DNA of 64,000 nucleotides from an uncultured Nostocoides sp. Its GTDB lineage: Bacteria > Actinomycetota > Actinomycetes > Actinomycetales > Dermatophilaceae. Location of the stretch: contig CALMQX010000034.1 of assembly GCA_937873315.1 (NCBI GenBank), positions 124,001-188,000 of the forward strand, read 5' to 3'. The notes beneath the pieces were generated by a model, which saw only the letters and a list, made by a program, of their open reading frames with translations, ran no database searches and was not told the origin of the DNA. Both the position numbers and the translations under genes were made by a program. Numbering within the stretch: position 1 is the stretch's first letter; each line of letters opens with the position of its first letter. Below, in pieces: positions 26,034 through 34,003 of the stretch.

Positions 26034-28307
26034 GTGCCGACTCCCCAGGATCTGCTCGCCGAGCTGGCGCGGGGTCACCGGGCGCCGCGGCTGCGGCACG
26101 TGGCGCACCGCCCCGAGCGCGCCGCTGCCTGGGCAGAGTGGCCAACCTGGATCTCGCCGGTGGCCGTGGGGGCCTTCACCGGGGCCGGAGCCGGCCGATT
26201 GTGGTCCCACCAGCGCACAGCCCTGGACCTGATCGGGCAGGGTCGGCATACCGTGCTCGCCACCGGCACCGCCTCCGGCAAGTCCCTGGCCTACCTCGCG
26301 CCTGCGTTGTCATGGGCCCATGAGGGGTCCTTTGATCCGGGTGGGCGGGGAGCCACCGTCCTCTATCTCTCGCCGACCAAGGCCCTGGCGGCCGATCAGT
26401 TGGCCCGGATCGAAGCGCTCGCAGTACCGGGCGTGCGGGCGGCGACCTACGACGGCGACACACCTCCCGATGAGCGTCGCTGGGTGCGCGATCACGCCAA
26501 TGTGGTCCTCAGCAATCCCGATCTGCTGCATCACTCGCTGCTGCCGGGGCATGAGCGCTGGTCACGGTTCTTGCGCAGCCTGAAACTCGTCGTCATCGAC
26601 GAATGCCACACCTATCGAGGGGTCTTTGGCACCCACGTGTCCGCGGTTCTGCGCCGGCTCACCCGGATCTGTGCGCGGTATGGGGCCCAGCCGACCTTTG
26701 TCTTGGCCTCCGCAACGGTGGCGTCACCGGCGCAGCACGCCAGTGCCCTGATCGGTATGCCGTGCGTGGCCGTGGTCGATGACGGATCCCCTCGGGCGGG
26801 CCTGACCTTGGCGTTCTGGGAGCCACCGACCATCGACGGTGCCCGGCGGTCGGCGACCACCGAAGCCGCGGAGCTGCTCAGTGAGTTGGTGGCTCGCCAG
26901 GTGCAGACGGTCGCCTTCGCCCGAAGCCGCGGGGGGGTGGAGGCCCTGGCGACCTCGGCACGCCGCCGGCTGGAGGAACTGGCCCCCACGGCCGTGGAGT
27001 GCGTGGCGGCATACCGCGGGGGTTACCTCCCGGGAGAGCGACGAGCACTGGAGGCCGACCTTCGCTCGGGTCGCCTGGTGGGTTTGGCAGCGACCAATGC
27101 CTTGGAGTTGGGGGTGGACGTCAGCGGGCTCGATGCGGTGATCGTCGCGGGCTGGCCCGGGCGCAGGGCGAGCCTGTGGCAGCAGGTCGGCCGAGCCGGG
27201 CGAACCGGCACTGACGCGCTCGCTGTCTTTGTGGCCGCCGATGACCCGTTGGATACCTACCTGCTGGGCCATCCGCAGGCGGTGCTCGATGTGCCCGTCG
27301 AAGCCACCGTGATGGATCCGGACAACCCCGTGGTCATCGGGCCGCATTTAGCTGCGGCCGCCGCCGAGTTGCCGCTGACCGAGGAGGATCTGCAGGCATT
27401 CGGCCCGCATGCGCGTCGGCTGGTGGATGCCCTGGTGGTCAAAGGCATCCTGCGACGGCGACCTCGGGGCTGGTTCTGGGCGCGGGAGGACCGTCCGGCG
27501 GCGCACATTTCACTGCGTGGGGCGGAGTCGGTGGTCAGTGTCGTCGAGGCAGGCAGCGGCCGGGTCCTGGGCACGGTCGACGCGGCCTCCGCCCACACGC
27601 AGGTGCATACCGGGGCGGTGCACGTCCACCAAGGCGATACCTGGGTGGTCACCGACTTGGACCTCGAGTCCGGCATCGCGACGGTTGTTCGGGGCGACCC
27701 GGGCTGGACCACGCACGCCCAATCGATCAGCAGCTTCAGGATCGTGACAACCGACCAGACGACGGCGATCGGTCGCGTGGCGGTATGCCGCGGCGTCGTC
27801 ACCGTGACATCGCAGGTCACGGGGTTCCTTCGCCGCCTGCCCGGCGGTGAGGTACTCGGGGTGCACGCGCTTGACCTCCCGGAGCGCACGCTCACCACGC
27901 GTGCGGTGTGGTGGACGCTGCCCGAAGAGGTGCTGGCCGCCGCCGGAGTGGATACGGAGTCGATCCCCGGTGCGGCGCATGCCGCCGAGCACGCCGCCAT
28001 CGGTCTGCTGCCACTGCTGGCGGCCGCAGACCGCTGGGATATCGGTGGCGTCTCGACCGCCTGCCACCCCGACACTGGCCTGCCGACGATCATGGTCTAC
28101 GACGGGTACCCCGGCGGGGCGGGCTTCGCAGACCGGGCCTTTGAGGTGTTCCCGGAGTGGGTCCGCGCCACCCGAGAATCGGTCTCCGAGTGCGCCTGCG
28201 ACACCGGCTGCCCGGCCTGCGTTCAATCGCCGAAGTGTGGAAATGGTAATGAGCCACTCGACAAGTCGGGCGCCATCACCCTGCTGCGGGTGACGGCCGC
28301 CCCATGA
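26034..28307 (+). CDS. DEAD/DECH-box helicase with DUF1998 zinc domain (MrfA-like)
   Basis: The 757-residue superfamily-2 helicase shows motif I ATGTASGKS, Ia SPTKALAADQ, II as DECH in VVIDECHTYRG, III SAT, IV-V TNALELGVDVSGLD and VI QQVGRAGRTG. The C-terminal region ends in the four-cysteine MZB/DUF1998 motif CACDTGCPACVQSPKCG. It resembles Bacillus MrfA (YprA), which repairs mitomycin damage, and is the helicase of the actinobacterial helicase/secretion neighbourhood next to Tad genes. The start is placed at GTG 26034 (VPTPQDLL); a GTG/ATG-type start at 26001 is possible. No mrfB-like exonuclease is adjacent. Confidence 0.9.
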   Translation: MPTPQDLLAELARGHRAPRLRHVAHRPERAAAWAEWPTWISPVAVGAFTGAGAGRLWSHQRTALDLIGQGRHTVLATGTASGKSLAYLAPALSWAHEGSFDPGGRGATVLYLSPTKALAADQLARIEALAVPGVRAATYDGDTPPDERRWVRDHANVVLSNPDLLHHSLLPGHERWSRFLRSLKLVVIDECHTYRGVFGTHVSAVLRRLTRICARYGAQPTFVLASATVASPAQHASALIGMPCVAVVDDGSPRAGLTLAFWEPPTIDGARRSATTEAAELLSELVARQVQTVAFARSRGGVEALATSARRRLEELAPTAVECVAAYRGGYLPGERRALEADLRSGRLVGLAATNALELGVDVSGLDAVIVAGWPGRRASLWQQVGRAGRTGTDALAVFVAADDPLDTYLLGHPQAVLDVPVEATVMDPDNPVVIGPHLAAAAAELPLTEEDLQAFGPHARRLVDALVVKGILRRRPRGWFWAREDRPAAHISLRGAESVVSVVEAGSGRVLGTVDAASAHTQVHTGAVHVHQGDTWVVTDLDLESGIATVVRGDPGWTTHAQSISSFRIVTTDQTTAIGRVAVCRGVVTVTSQVTGFLRRLPGGEVLGVHALDLPERTLTTRAVWWTLPEEVLAAAGVDTESIPGAAHAAEHAAIGLLPLLAAADRWDIGGVSTACHPDTGLPTIMVYDGYPGGAGFADRAFEVFPEWVRATRESVSECACDTGCPACVQSPKCGNGNEPLDKSGAITLLRVTAAP

Positions 28308-28407
28308 GGGCCTACTCTGCGGATAGCGGGTGGACGGTGCCGGGGACTTCCCACAACTGAAGCCGACCCGTCTGATCGACTCCTGGTTCCTGGAAAGGCC
28401 CCAACCC

Positions 28408-28767
28408 ATGGTCCTCATCGGCCTCCTGCTCATCGTGCTGGCCGCGGCTGCCGGATATTTCCTCGTTGTCGGGGTAGCGAGCCTGACCGACCAGATCGAC
28501 ATCAACCTGCCCTTCGGCACGCTCAACTTGCCGCCCCTGGCCTTCCTCATCACGGGCATGGTGGTGATTTCCCTCTTTTGGCTCGGCTGGGTGCTCCTGA
28601 GCACCGGGACCAAACGACGGGCGCGGCTGCGCCGTGAGGCCAAGGAGGCCGGGGCCAAGCTGAAGGCCGAGCAGGCGGCGACTCAGAAACGCCTGCAGGA
28701 CCTCTCCGCAATCCGGGACGCCCAGCTCGATCAGGAGCGCCGCCTCGATGATCAGGGTCGCGCCTGA
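28408..28767 (+). CDS. Small two-helix membrane protein with coiled-coil tail
   Basis: A 119-residue protein with two hydrophobic segments (about 3-27 and 48-72) joined by a short loop DQIDINLPFGTLNLPP, then a charged helical tail rich in Arg, Lys, Glu and Gln (RRARLRREAKEAGAKLKAEQ) that should form a cytoplasmic coiled coil. This is the layout of LapA-domain (DUF1049) proteins. The ATG at 28408 follows GGAAAGG by nine bases. It lies between the helicase and the Tad cluster but on the opposite strand to the latter; role unknown. Confidence 0.78.
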   Translation: MVLIGLLLIVLAAAAGYFLVVGVASLTDQIDINLPFGTLNLPPLAFLITGMVVISLFWLGWVLLSTGTKRRARLRREAKEAGAKLKAEQAATQKRLQDLSAIRDAQLDQERRLDDQGRA

Positions 28768-28797
28768 TCGCGGAAAGGGCCCGTAAGGCAGCGCCGC

Positions 28798-29142
28798 TCA
28801 CGGAGCCAGCCCCGCGCGGGCAACTGCGGTGGCCCGACCGATTCGCCCGCCGACAGTCACCGCGACCCGCACGATGACACTGCCGTCGGCGTGGACCTCG
28901 CACTGGGTCAGCTCGGCGGAGTTGGTCGTTGCCACGCGCCCGGCCGCGGCGCAGGGGTTGCCGGCCAGCAACTCCCGCGCGGCGGCGAGCGCCGCGAGGT
29001 CGGCAGCGCTGGCCGCCCGAGCGCTGGATACCAGGAGGCTGCCCACCATGGCCAGCAGCACCACCGCCGTCACCAGCAAGCCGAGGCCACCCACCACCAG
29101 GACGGTGCCCGATCCTCGATCACTGGGCTGGCAAGGGGTCAT
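28798..29142 (-). CDS. TadE-like pseudopilin of the helicase/secretion neighbourhood
   Basis: A 114-residue protein with a short positively charged start, DRGSGTVLVVGGLGLLV, one hydrophobic helix (about 13-38), then an Ala-rich helix (ASAADLAALAAARELLAG) and a small beta domain with two cysteines (NPCAAAG, TQCEVHAD). This matches the TadE/TadG-like protein family found beside the DECH helicase and Tad ATPase (Rv3655c-like). It would sit in the membrane as a minor pilus subunit. Its start overlaps the end of the upstream tadE gene by 23 bases. No processing motif as clear as in Flp is visible. Confidence 0.85.
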   Translation of the reverse strand: MTPCQPSDRGSGTVLVVGGLGLLVTAVVLLAMVGSLLVSSARAASAADLAALAAARELLAGNPCAAAGRVATTNSAELTQCEVHADGSVIVRVAVTVGGRIGRATAVARAGLAP

Positions 29143-29500
29143 CTAGGGCCTCGCGCACCGCGGTCAACTCGGCTGTCGGTTGGTAGTTCCCAGGTAGCCG
29201 CGAAAGCAGCGAGGGCGTTGGCGCTTGCACACTGATCCGAACCAACTCCCCGCCGATCCGGATGCCGATCACGCTGCCTGCAGGGGCGCGCTGTGCCACC
29301 GCCGCCCGCACGCTCGCCTCCGGCACGCCACGGGCCAAAGCGCGAACGCCGACATAGGCCGCTTCCTCGCAGCGCAGCCGATCCACGCCCCATCGCGCCA
29401 CCCCGAGGACCAACGCCAAGAGGACGACGAGGGCCGGGATGGCGATCGCCAACTCGGCGGTCACCATCCCCGCCTCGTCGCCGCGTCCGGCAGATCTCAC
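29120..29500 (-). CDS. TadE-family minor pilin
   Basis: If begun at GTG 29500 the protein is 126 residues: a short leader ending GDEAG, the processing-type motif MVTAELAIAIP and a hydrophobic helix, then a small domain with EEAAYVGVRALARGV. This is the TadE layout (prepilin-like, conserved Glu at +5). The GTG overlaps the Flp pilin stop (GTGA), whereas the longer frame to 29692 reads through the flp gene and is rejected. It should be a minor subunit of the Flp pilus, processed by a TadV-type peptidase not present in this window. Confidence 0.85.
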   Translation of the reverse strand: MRSAGRGDEAGMVTAELAIAIPALVVLLALVLGVARWGVDRLRCEEAAYVGVRALARGVPEASVRAAVAQRAPAGSVIGIRIGGELVRISVQAPTPSLLSRLPGNYQPTAELTAVREALDDPLPAQ

Positions 29501-29682
29501 AGTGCAGAGCCCAGCGCCGCCGCGATCACCTTCGCCAGCAGCGCCTTGACCGGCCCCGACTTGATGACGACGATCAGCAGCCCCGCAAATGCGCAGGCGG
29601 CAATCGTGCCCACGGCATACTCGGCGGTCGTCATGCCGGCCTCGCTCTGCCTCGCAAACCATCGAATCACCTTGGTGGACAT
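29497..29682 (-). CDS. Flp-type major pilin (DUF4244)
   Basis: The 61-residue pilin precursor has a basic leader (MSTKVIRWFARQSEAG), a class-4b-like cleavage motif G/MTTAEYAVGT with the conserved Glu at +5 and Tyr at +6, and a single hydrophobic helix forming the rest. After cleavage only about 45 residues remain, the usual size for actinobacterial Flp. GAGGAG lies nine bases before the ATG. It heads an operon flp-tadE-tadE-like; the ATPase and membrane platform genes lie upstream beyond an inserted lipoprotein gene. Confidence 0.9.
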   Translation of the reverse strand: MSTKVIRWFARQSEAGMTTAEYAVGTIAACAFAGLLIVVIKSGPVKALLAKVIAAALGSAL

Positions 29683-29771
29683 CAGTTCTCACTCCTCGCT
29701 GGCGCCCCGGCGGCGCCCATATCCCGAGTCAACGACGGCCGGGTGCACGGGGCAAATGGCGAGCAACCGAA

Positions 29772-29809
29772 TGTGGATAAGGTCGGGACGCGCGGGCACT
29801 TGTGGACGA
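29772..29809 (-). promoter_or_regulatory. Paired TGTGGAY boxes upstream of flp
   Basis: TGTGGATAA (29772-29780) and TGTGGACGA (29801-29809) stand as direct repeats 29 bp apart, about 90-130 bp before the flp start. The first is the complement of a perfect DnaA box (TTATCCACA). A similar pair 30 bp apart precedes the cpaE-like gene, so they look like a shared control site for both Tad units. Confidence 0.5.
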
Positions 29810-29912
29810 CCCCTCCTACGGAGCCGACAGCGCCGGCGCCGCTCGCGACCTTGACGGCCTGGCCGAGCCCGCTGAAACGGGTGGTCACGCGGGAGGCCGA
29901 GAGGGGATCTAG

Positions 29913-30779
29913 ATGCCGGCACGGTGGGGTGCCATCGGTGCATGTCTGGTCGTCTTCGCGGCCGGCTGCGGAACCCAGGCCGCGGAGACGCCGGCGGCTG
30001 CTGAGGAAGCGGCGGTCGCGGCGCTCGACGCGCGCATCTCGGGCACCGCTCAGCAGCAGGTCGACGGAATGTTCCTGGACTACGTCAAGATGCAGGACGA
30101 CCTGGTCCAGTGCTTCGCCGCATTCGGCGCCACCTATCAACCCTCCCCGTTCGGGCAGGCTGAGAGGCCCCAGAGACCCGGGCAACTTTCGGCGCCGGTC
30201 CCTGTGGCCATGTCGGTCGATCTGAACGAGATCTCGGCCCGGCTCGATGAGAGCATCGAGCAGCGACTCGCCGGAAGCCGGTTCCCGGAGATCACCTCCC
30301 CCGACTTCGGCAGCGATGCCTTCACCAAAGCCGCCAACACCTGCCAACCGGTGAACGCCACGCAAGAGCGATACGCCACCCCGATCCACGACGCATGGTT
30401 CGACCTGTTCGCCCGGGCAGCGTCAACCCCACAGTCCTCAGTCACCACTGAGACCTACGTGCCCTGCATGACGAAAGCCGGCTTCGAGGTCACCGACGCC
30501 GAAGACGCCTACGGGCCGTACCCCGAACTGAATGCGCTTCCGGGCTCACCAAAGGACGTGAAGGCCGCCGCCATGGCCAGAGCGACCGCTGACGCCAACT
30601 GCCGGCGCGACGCGCACAACCAATTCATCCGCAACCTCGCTGCCGAAATCCCCCAGTTCACCGCCACCCACTCGGCACAAATCGCCGAAGCAGAAGCACA
30701 GTGGCAGGCCATCTCCCGCGAGGCCGACAAGACCCGAGTCACCTGGTACAAGGCACATCCTGAGCTGCCCCGCCTCTGA
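29913..30779 (+). CDS. Exported lipoprotein, unknown function, inserted in the Tad locus
   Basis: The 288-residue precursor has a signal peptide with lipobox FAAGC (Cys19), so it should be anchored to the outer face of the membrane. The mature part is helical (AALDARISGTAQQQVDGMF) with six further cysteines or fewer pairs: QCFAAFG, NTCQPVN, PCMTKAG and NCRRDAH, which could form two disulfides. GAGAGGGGA precedes the ATG at 29913. It lies between flp and the tadBC gene on the opposite strand, in a locus where these genes are normally contiguous. I do not recognise the family; it may be a pilus accessory or an unrelated insertion. Confidence 0.82.
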   Translation: MPARWGAIGACLVVFAAGCGTQAAETPAAAEEAAVAALDARISGTAQQQVDGMFLDYVKMQDDLVQCFAAFGATYQPSPFGQAERPQRPGQLSAPVPVAMSVDLNEISARLDESIEQRLAGSRFPEITSPDFGSDAFTKAANTCQPVNATQERYATPIHDAWFDLFARAASTPQSSVTTETYVPCMTKAGFEVTDAEDAYGPYPELNALPGSPKDVKAAAMARATADANCRRDAHNQFIRNLAAEIPQFTATHSAQIAEAEAQWQAISREADKTRVTWYKAHPELPRL

Positions 30780-30789
30780 ACTCGACGAC

Positions 30790-31977
30790 TCAGGCGGCCA
30801 ACTGGGCCCCGAGGGTGATCACCACGGGGACGACCGTGGTCAGGAGAAAGGCCGGCAGGAAGCACGCCCCCAGCGGCAGCACGAGCAGCACCCCGGCGCG
30901 CTGGGCGGCCGTCTCCAACCGTCTCCGCTCGGCCTGCGCCATCCGCAGCGCGGCCGCATCAAGCAGAGCCGCAGGCGGCGCACCGGCAGCCACGGCCACG
31001 CTCCACAGCACCGCTGCCGGCCCCCACGCCGCATCCACATGGGACCAGGCGTCAGCGGGAGACTCGCCCCAACGCAGTGCCGCCGCGACCGTTGCCAGGT
31101 CGGATCCGGCTGGGCACTCCGGTACGCCGGCCACGGCTTCGAGCGACTCGACCAACCCTTGGCCCGAGCGCAACGCCAAGGCCAGCAGGGTGATGGCCAC
31201 GATGGCATCCTCGATCTCCGCCGTGGCGCCTGACGACAGTGCGACCCGCTGCGCTGCGCCAGCTCGGCGCAGCAGCCTGCGCGCCCACGTGCGCCCCAGC
31301 ATGGCCAAGCCGATCCCGAGCGTGATGCAGCTGAGGCCCCACCACCCTGCGTAGACCTCGCCGAGGTCAAGGCCGATCAGCCAGACGATGAGTGGACCCA
31401 GCAAAGGCAGGGCGCCAATGACCTGCATGGAGGCTCGCGGGCCCGAGACCAGCATCGCCAATGCCTCCTGACGCGCTGAGGCAGCACGGGCGAGCTCGGC
31501 GGCTCGCGCCATCGCTGACGCCGCCGGGACCCCGTGCTCGTCGGCCATCCGAACGCAGGACACCAGGAGCGTTCCTGACACCGGAGACTCGAGGTCGCGG
31601 CCTTCACCAGCACCCTTCAGAGCCAGAACCACTGAACGCGAGGGGTCCCGCAGAGTCGTGAGCACGGCCTCGCCGACCTCGCCCCAGAACCCTGTCTCAA
31701 GACATACCTCGAGACTGCGACGAAGCGGGATTCCGGCCTCCAGGCATGCCGAGGATGCCTCCGCCAGGCTGGCGACCCAAGCGCCGTCTGCTACCGCGGG
31801 CTTGCGCCGTGGCCACCAACGAAGGAGTCGACCACCCCACAGCGCCGATCTGGGCAGATCTTGCCCTCGGCCCGTGTCCCGCGAGCGGCGCACGTCCTGC
31901 CCTCGGCTGGCGACCGCCGAATCCAGCGGGAAGGCCAGCGCGGCGGTCACGGCGAGCCCGATCGCTAGCCACTCCAC
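30790..31977 (-). CDS. Fused TadB-TadC pilus inner-membrane platform protein
   Basis: Begun at GTG 31977 the protein is 395 residues and contains two type II secretion F (T2SSF) domains in tandem: the first around WVASLAEASSACLEAGIPLRRSLE, the second around DAIVAITLLALALRSGQGLVESLE. Each is followed by hydrophobic helices, including a strongly hydrophobic end (VLLVLPLGACFLPAFLL). In most Tad loci tadB and tadC are separate genes, for instance in mycobacteria. The two halves would form the platform on which the TadA ATPase acts. A GTG at 32046 would add 23 residues and overlap tadA by 82 bases; the shorter form overlaps by 13. Confidence 0.82.
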   Translation of the reverse strand: MEWLAIGLAVTAALAFPLDSAVASRGQDVRRSRDTGRGQDLPRSALWGGRLLRWWPRRKPAVADGAWVASLAEASSACLEAGIPLRRSLEVCLETGFWGEVGEAVLTTLRDPSRSVVLALKGAGEGRDLESPVSGTLLVSCVRMADEHGVPAASAMARAAELARAASARQEALAMLVSGPRASMQVIGALPLLGPLIVWLIGLDLGEVYAGWWGLSCITLGIGLAMLGRTWARRLLRRAGAAQRVALSSGATAEIEDAIVAITLLALALRSGQGLVESLEAVAGVPECPAGSDLATVAAALRWGESPADAWSHVDAAWGPAAVLWSVAVAAGAPPAALLDAAALRMAQAERRRLETAAQRAGVLLVLPLGACFLPAFLLTTVVPVVITLGAQLAA

Positions 31978-33134
31978 GGCAGGTCCGAAACGCCTCGGGC
32001 ATGAAGGAGCTCGGCGAACTCTGCCCACGCTGGCCCCCGACGACACGGGTCATGCGGACCACCTCGCGTCAGCACCTCTGCAGACACCACGCTCCCAGCG
32101 GACCACTGCAGGAGGGCCACGGCCACCACACCCCTCCATTGACCACGTCGGGCCGTGTGCACGACGACCCGCACCGCCTCGCGAAGTTGGGCGTGAACGC
32201 TCTCTCGCGGCATCCCCGCCAGCGAGCCGAGCGCCTCGCACCGGGCCGGCACCTCGGCCGCGCCGTTGGCATGCATGGTGCTAGCCCCGCCTTCATGGCC
32301 AGTATTGAGGGCCAAGAGAAGCTCGCGGACCTCCGCACCACGCACCTCACCGACGACAAGCCGATCCGGCCGCATTCGCAGTGCCTGGCGGACCAGGTCG
32401 GTCATCGTCAAGGCGCCCGCACCCTCGACATTGGGCGGGCGACATTGCAGAGACACCACATGGGGATGGGCTGGCGCTAGCTCCGCCACATCCTCGACGA
32501 CGACAATCCGCTCCCCCGGAGGGCACTCCCCCAACAGGCCGGCCAGGACCGTGGTCTTGCCGGCGCCAGTCCCACCCGTGACCAGGAACGACAGGCGCCC
32601 CTGCACCACCGCGCGCAACACCCCAGCACAGTGGTCATCGACGGCCCTAATCTCGCGCAACCCGGCCACTCCCGCCGGATTCACTCGCGGCAAGCGCAGG
32701 CTGAGGTGACAGCCCGAGGTCGCCACGGGAGGCAGGATCGCGTGCAGCCGCACGCCACCCGGCAACAGGCCGTCGGTCCACGGCTGCGCATCGTCCAAGC
32801 GGCGCCCAGCCTGGCCGGCCAACCGGACCGCAAGAGCGCGCACGTCGCCTGGGTCCACGGATCCGACGCGGTAAGCCCCCTGGCCACGGTCGATCCACAC
32901 GGCTCCATCGCCATTGACGAGCACGTCGGTCACCCCAGCGATAGCCACGACCTCGCTGAGAGGACCGAACCCCAGGAGACGATGGCGAACCCGCTCCGCC
33001 TCCTGGCGCGCGCCTTCCGAACCCAAGCGGTCCGCTGCGGAACCCACGAGTTCATCGATGAGGTCACCGGTCGGCCCTACCCCGCCGGCAATCACGTCGC
33101 CCACCGGCAAGCGCCACGTCGGAGTCCCGGTCAC
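31965..33134 (-). CDS. TadA/CpaF-like pilus assembly ATPase
   Basis: The 389-residue type II/IV secretion ATPase shows Walker A in VTGGTGAGKTT, an Asp box VVEDVAELAP, Walker B RLVVGEVRGAEV and the His box NTGHEGGASTMHANG. The N-terminal domain (about 1-150) has the CpaF-like LLGFGPLSEVVAIAGVTDVLVNG segment. It powers pilus assembly from the cytoplasmic face. This is the helicase/secretion-neighbourhood ATPase family. Its start overlaps the cpaE-like stop by four bases, and its end overlaps tadBC. Confidence 0.93.
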   Translation of the reverse strand: MTGTPTWRLPVGDVIAGGVGPTGDLIDELVGSAADRLGSEGARQEAERVRHRLLGFGPLSEVVAIAGVTDVLVNGDGAVWIDRGQGAYRVGSVDPGDVRALAVRLAGQAGRRLDDAQPWTDGLLPGGVRLHAILPPVATSGCHLSLRLPRVNPAGVAGLREIRAVDDHCAGVLRAVVQGRLSFLVTGGTGAGKTTVLAGLLGECPPGERIVVVEDVAELAPAHPHVVSLQCRPPNVEGAGALTMTDLVRQALRMRPDRLVVGEVRGAEVRELLLALNTGHEGGASTMHANGAAEVPARCEALGSLAGMPRESVHAQLREAVRVVVHTARRGQWRGVVAVALLQWSAGSVVSAEVLTRGGPHDPCRRGPAWAEFAELLHARGVSDLPWSG

Positions 33135-33892
33135 GACGCCTCATCGCGGGGCAGGCGCGCGGTGCCCGCTGCGTGCCAGCGGTCGAGGAGTAGATCGGCA
33201 ATCGCCCGTAGCCCGTCCCGCGCAGAGCCGGGCCACTCCCCGCGCTCGCACGCCAGAGCCACCCGCCGATCATCGGCGACGTGAGCCAGGTGGGGCACGC
33301 CCAGATGCTGCTCGATCGCCGCGACGACGTCAGCCGACACCCGCCGTCCGCGCGAGATCACCCCAACACCTCGGGGGACACCGGCCGCACCCCACACCGA
33401 CTCCAACCGCTCAACCACGGAGTCGAGGTCGGCTAGCGCCCGGGTGTGCAGGCCGGTGACAAGGGCCAGCTCCGAGCACTGCGCGGCCACCTCCTCCACC
33501 GCGGGGAAGGACCGTGGCAGGTCGAGGACGACGGGGATATCACCCCCCAACAGCGAATCCAGCACATCCCGACACGCGGCCAGAGGCACATCGGCTCGGC
33601 GCACAGGTCCCCGGCCACCGGCCGAGAGCACCCCAGCACCCTCAACCCCAGGCAGCGCCTCGACCAACCTCGTCGCATCGACTGAGCCCACGACATCGCG
33701 CAGGTCGACCCACCGGACGCCCTCCCGGTGCTCAACCGCCGTGGTGACTTCGGCGCCCCCGCCCGCAAGATCGAGGTCGACCAGGACGCACGCGCCCTGA
33801 CGCACCGACACCCTGCGGGTCAGCGCGGCGGCCAAGGTGCTTGAACCTAACCCTCCGGACGCGCCGATCACTCCGATTACCGCTGCTGCCAT
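33131..33892 (-). CDS. CpaE/TadZ-like P-loop protein of the Tad locus
   Basis: A 253-residue ParA/MinD-fold protein. The deviant Walker A reads GASGGLGSST: the signature lysine and the usual K before T are missing, as in other actinobacterial CpaE-like (Rv3660c/Ssd-like) members, so ATP hydrolysis may be weak or absent. VLVDLDLAGGGAEV and VVLDLPRSFP are the following strands. The usual N-terminal receiver-like domain of TadZ is absent. It should position the pilus machinery, perhaps at a pole or septum. It is first in the cpaE-tadA-tadBC operon. Confidence 0.87.
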   Translation of the reverse strand: MAAAVIGVIGASGGLGSSTLAAALTRRVSVRQGACVLVDLDLAGGGAEVTTAVEHREGVRWVDLRDVVGSVDATRLVEALPGVEGAGVLSAGGRGPVRRADVPLAACRDVLDSLLGGDIPVVLDLPRSFPAVEEVAAQCSELALVTGLHTRALADLDSVVERLESVWGAAGVPRGVGVISRGRRVSADVVAAIEQHLGVPHLAHVADDRRVALACERGEWPGSARDGLRAIADLLLDRWHAAGTARLPRDEAS

Positions 33893-33943
33893 GTCGGGAG
33901 CCTGGCCCCCGCGTGCTCGCCCAGCAAGGAGCCAGCAAGCGAT

Positions 33944-33982
33944 TGTGGACAGCCTCGCCCCATTGCTTCCGTGTGTGGACGG
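33944..33982 (-). promoter_or_regulatory. Paired TGTGGAC boxes upstream of the cpaE-like gene
   Basis: TGTGGACAG (33944-33952, preceded by T) and TGTGGACGG (33974-33982) form direct repeats 30 bp apart, 52-90 bp before the start of the cpaE-like gene. Orientation, sequence and spacing match the pair upstream of flp. Confidence 0.5.
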
Positions 33983-34003
33983 CGGCTCCCCGGGACCCGA
34001 GCA

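Noticed and set aside
26034-28307. Large restriction or phage-defence helicase
   Set aside because: Domain order and the terminal four-cysteine motif match MrfA-like housekeeping helicases, and no defence partner is adjacent.
29772-29809. Replication origin from DnaA-like boxes
   Set aside because: Only two near-consensus boxes, no AT-rich unwinding region and no dnaA, dnaN or gyrB nearby; a regulatory role is more likely.
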